From contig CANLFK010000014.1 of NCBI GenBank assembly GCA_947489925.1, positions 1 to 22,332 of the forward strand: DNA of 22,332 nucleotides, given 5' to 3'. The notes under the pieces were generated by a model. The model was given only the letters and a program-made list of their open reading frames with translations, ran no database searches and was not told the DNA's origin. The DNA is from Candidatus Caenarcanales bacterium. GTDB taxonomy: Bacteria; Cyanobacteriota; Vampirovibrionia; Caenarcaniphilales; Caenarcanaceae. The position numbers and the translations under genes were made by a program. Shown in pieces: positions 22,173 through 22,332 of the stretch; position 1 is the stretch's first letter; each line of letters starts with the position of its first letter.

Positions 22173-22332
22173 TTATTTTCCCAGCGGTTCATCCTCTTTA
22201 TTTGATTGTTTTAAAATATTGCTCACTTCCCAAGCCAAATAATCACTAACTGTTTTTTTGAAGTCTTTGAGAGTTGGTTTTGTGTCTATAATCTTATGTT
22301 GGTCATAATTCCAATCTGCTCCTGAATTTGTA
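22173..22332 (-). CDS. hsdM: Restriction-modification DNA methyltransferase (M or RM) subunit, C-terminus only
   Basis: The frame entering from the right edge reads DWNYDQHKIIDTKPTLKDFK and continues KTVSDYLAWEVSNILKQSNK to a TAA at 22175-22173. This is the typical C-terminus of type I or BcgI-like modification subunits (DFKK-V-DYLAWEVS-IL). The S gene follows on the same strand, as in these operons. The catalytic domain lies outside the window, so type I versus type IIB/IIG cannot be decided. Confidence 0.75.
   Translation of the reverse strand, partial: TNSGADWNYDQHKIIDTKPTLKDFKKTVSDYLAWEVSNILKQSNKEDEPLGK

Overview
The window is a strongly AT-rich bacterial chromosome segment using the standard code (TGA is a stop and Trp is TGG). 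I cannot place the lineage from sequence alone. The housekeeping set (UvrC, a separate glycyl-tRNA synthetase beta subunit, an isocitrate dehydrogenase with a C-terminal extension, and a Bacillus/Bacteroidetes-type di-heme SdhC-SdhA-SdhB complex) suggests a respiring bacterium, perhaps from an uncultured low-GC phylum. This is inference.

Region 1 (1-7680) is an accessory island around the 3' end of uvrC. It begins with the tail of an AAA-type ATPase followed directly by a TOPRIM/DUF3226-like gene, a pairing seen in phage-defence modules. After uvrC come an unknown 437-residue protein, an ORF6N-domain gene, a frameshifted dinD, remnants of DNA-methyltransferase C-termini, a VapBC-like PIN toxin-antitoxin pair and an S51 peptidase. 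Three extra, partly decayed copies of the last 55-100 bp of uvrC (about 5925-6026, 6669-6761 and 7606-7675) punctuate this cargo, so the locus reads as cargo-tail, cargo-tail, cargo-tail. This looks like repeated insertion at, or capture by, the uvrC 3' end. I regard it as one of the two most interesting signals here.

Region 2 (7690-18300) is core metabolism: glyS and a TPR protein on the minus strand, then isocitrate dehydrogenase, a Mre11/SbcD-like nuclease and the sdhC-sdhA-(small acidic ORF)-sdhB operon on the plus strand. Isocitrate dehydrogenase and succinate dehydrogenase both serve the TCA cycle. The unknown 76-residue acidic protein between sdhA and sdhB has its own good ribosome-binding site.

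Region 3 (18460-22332) is accessory again: a broken CAP-domain secreted-protein gene, an EVE-domain protein, a REP-associated HUH transposase (RAYT), and the S and M genes of a restriction-modification system running off the right edge. Between the S gene and the RAYT lies a roughly 400-bp repeat array. A shorter repeat cassette with the same order, the same terminal sequence and the same bulged hairpin sits in frame inside the RAYT coding sequence, where it encodes a run of eight-residue repeats. This is the second major signal: a transposase carrying its own putative target repeats within its gene.

Two genes, dinD and the CAP gene, each carry an exact 7-bp tandem duplication that puts them out of frame. 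Short tandem duplication therefore seems to be a recurrent mutation, or a phase-variation-like switch, in this genome.
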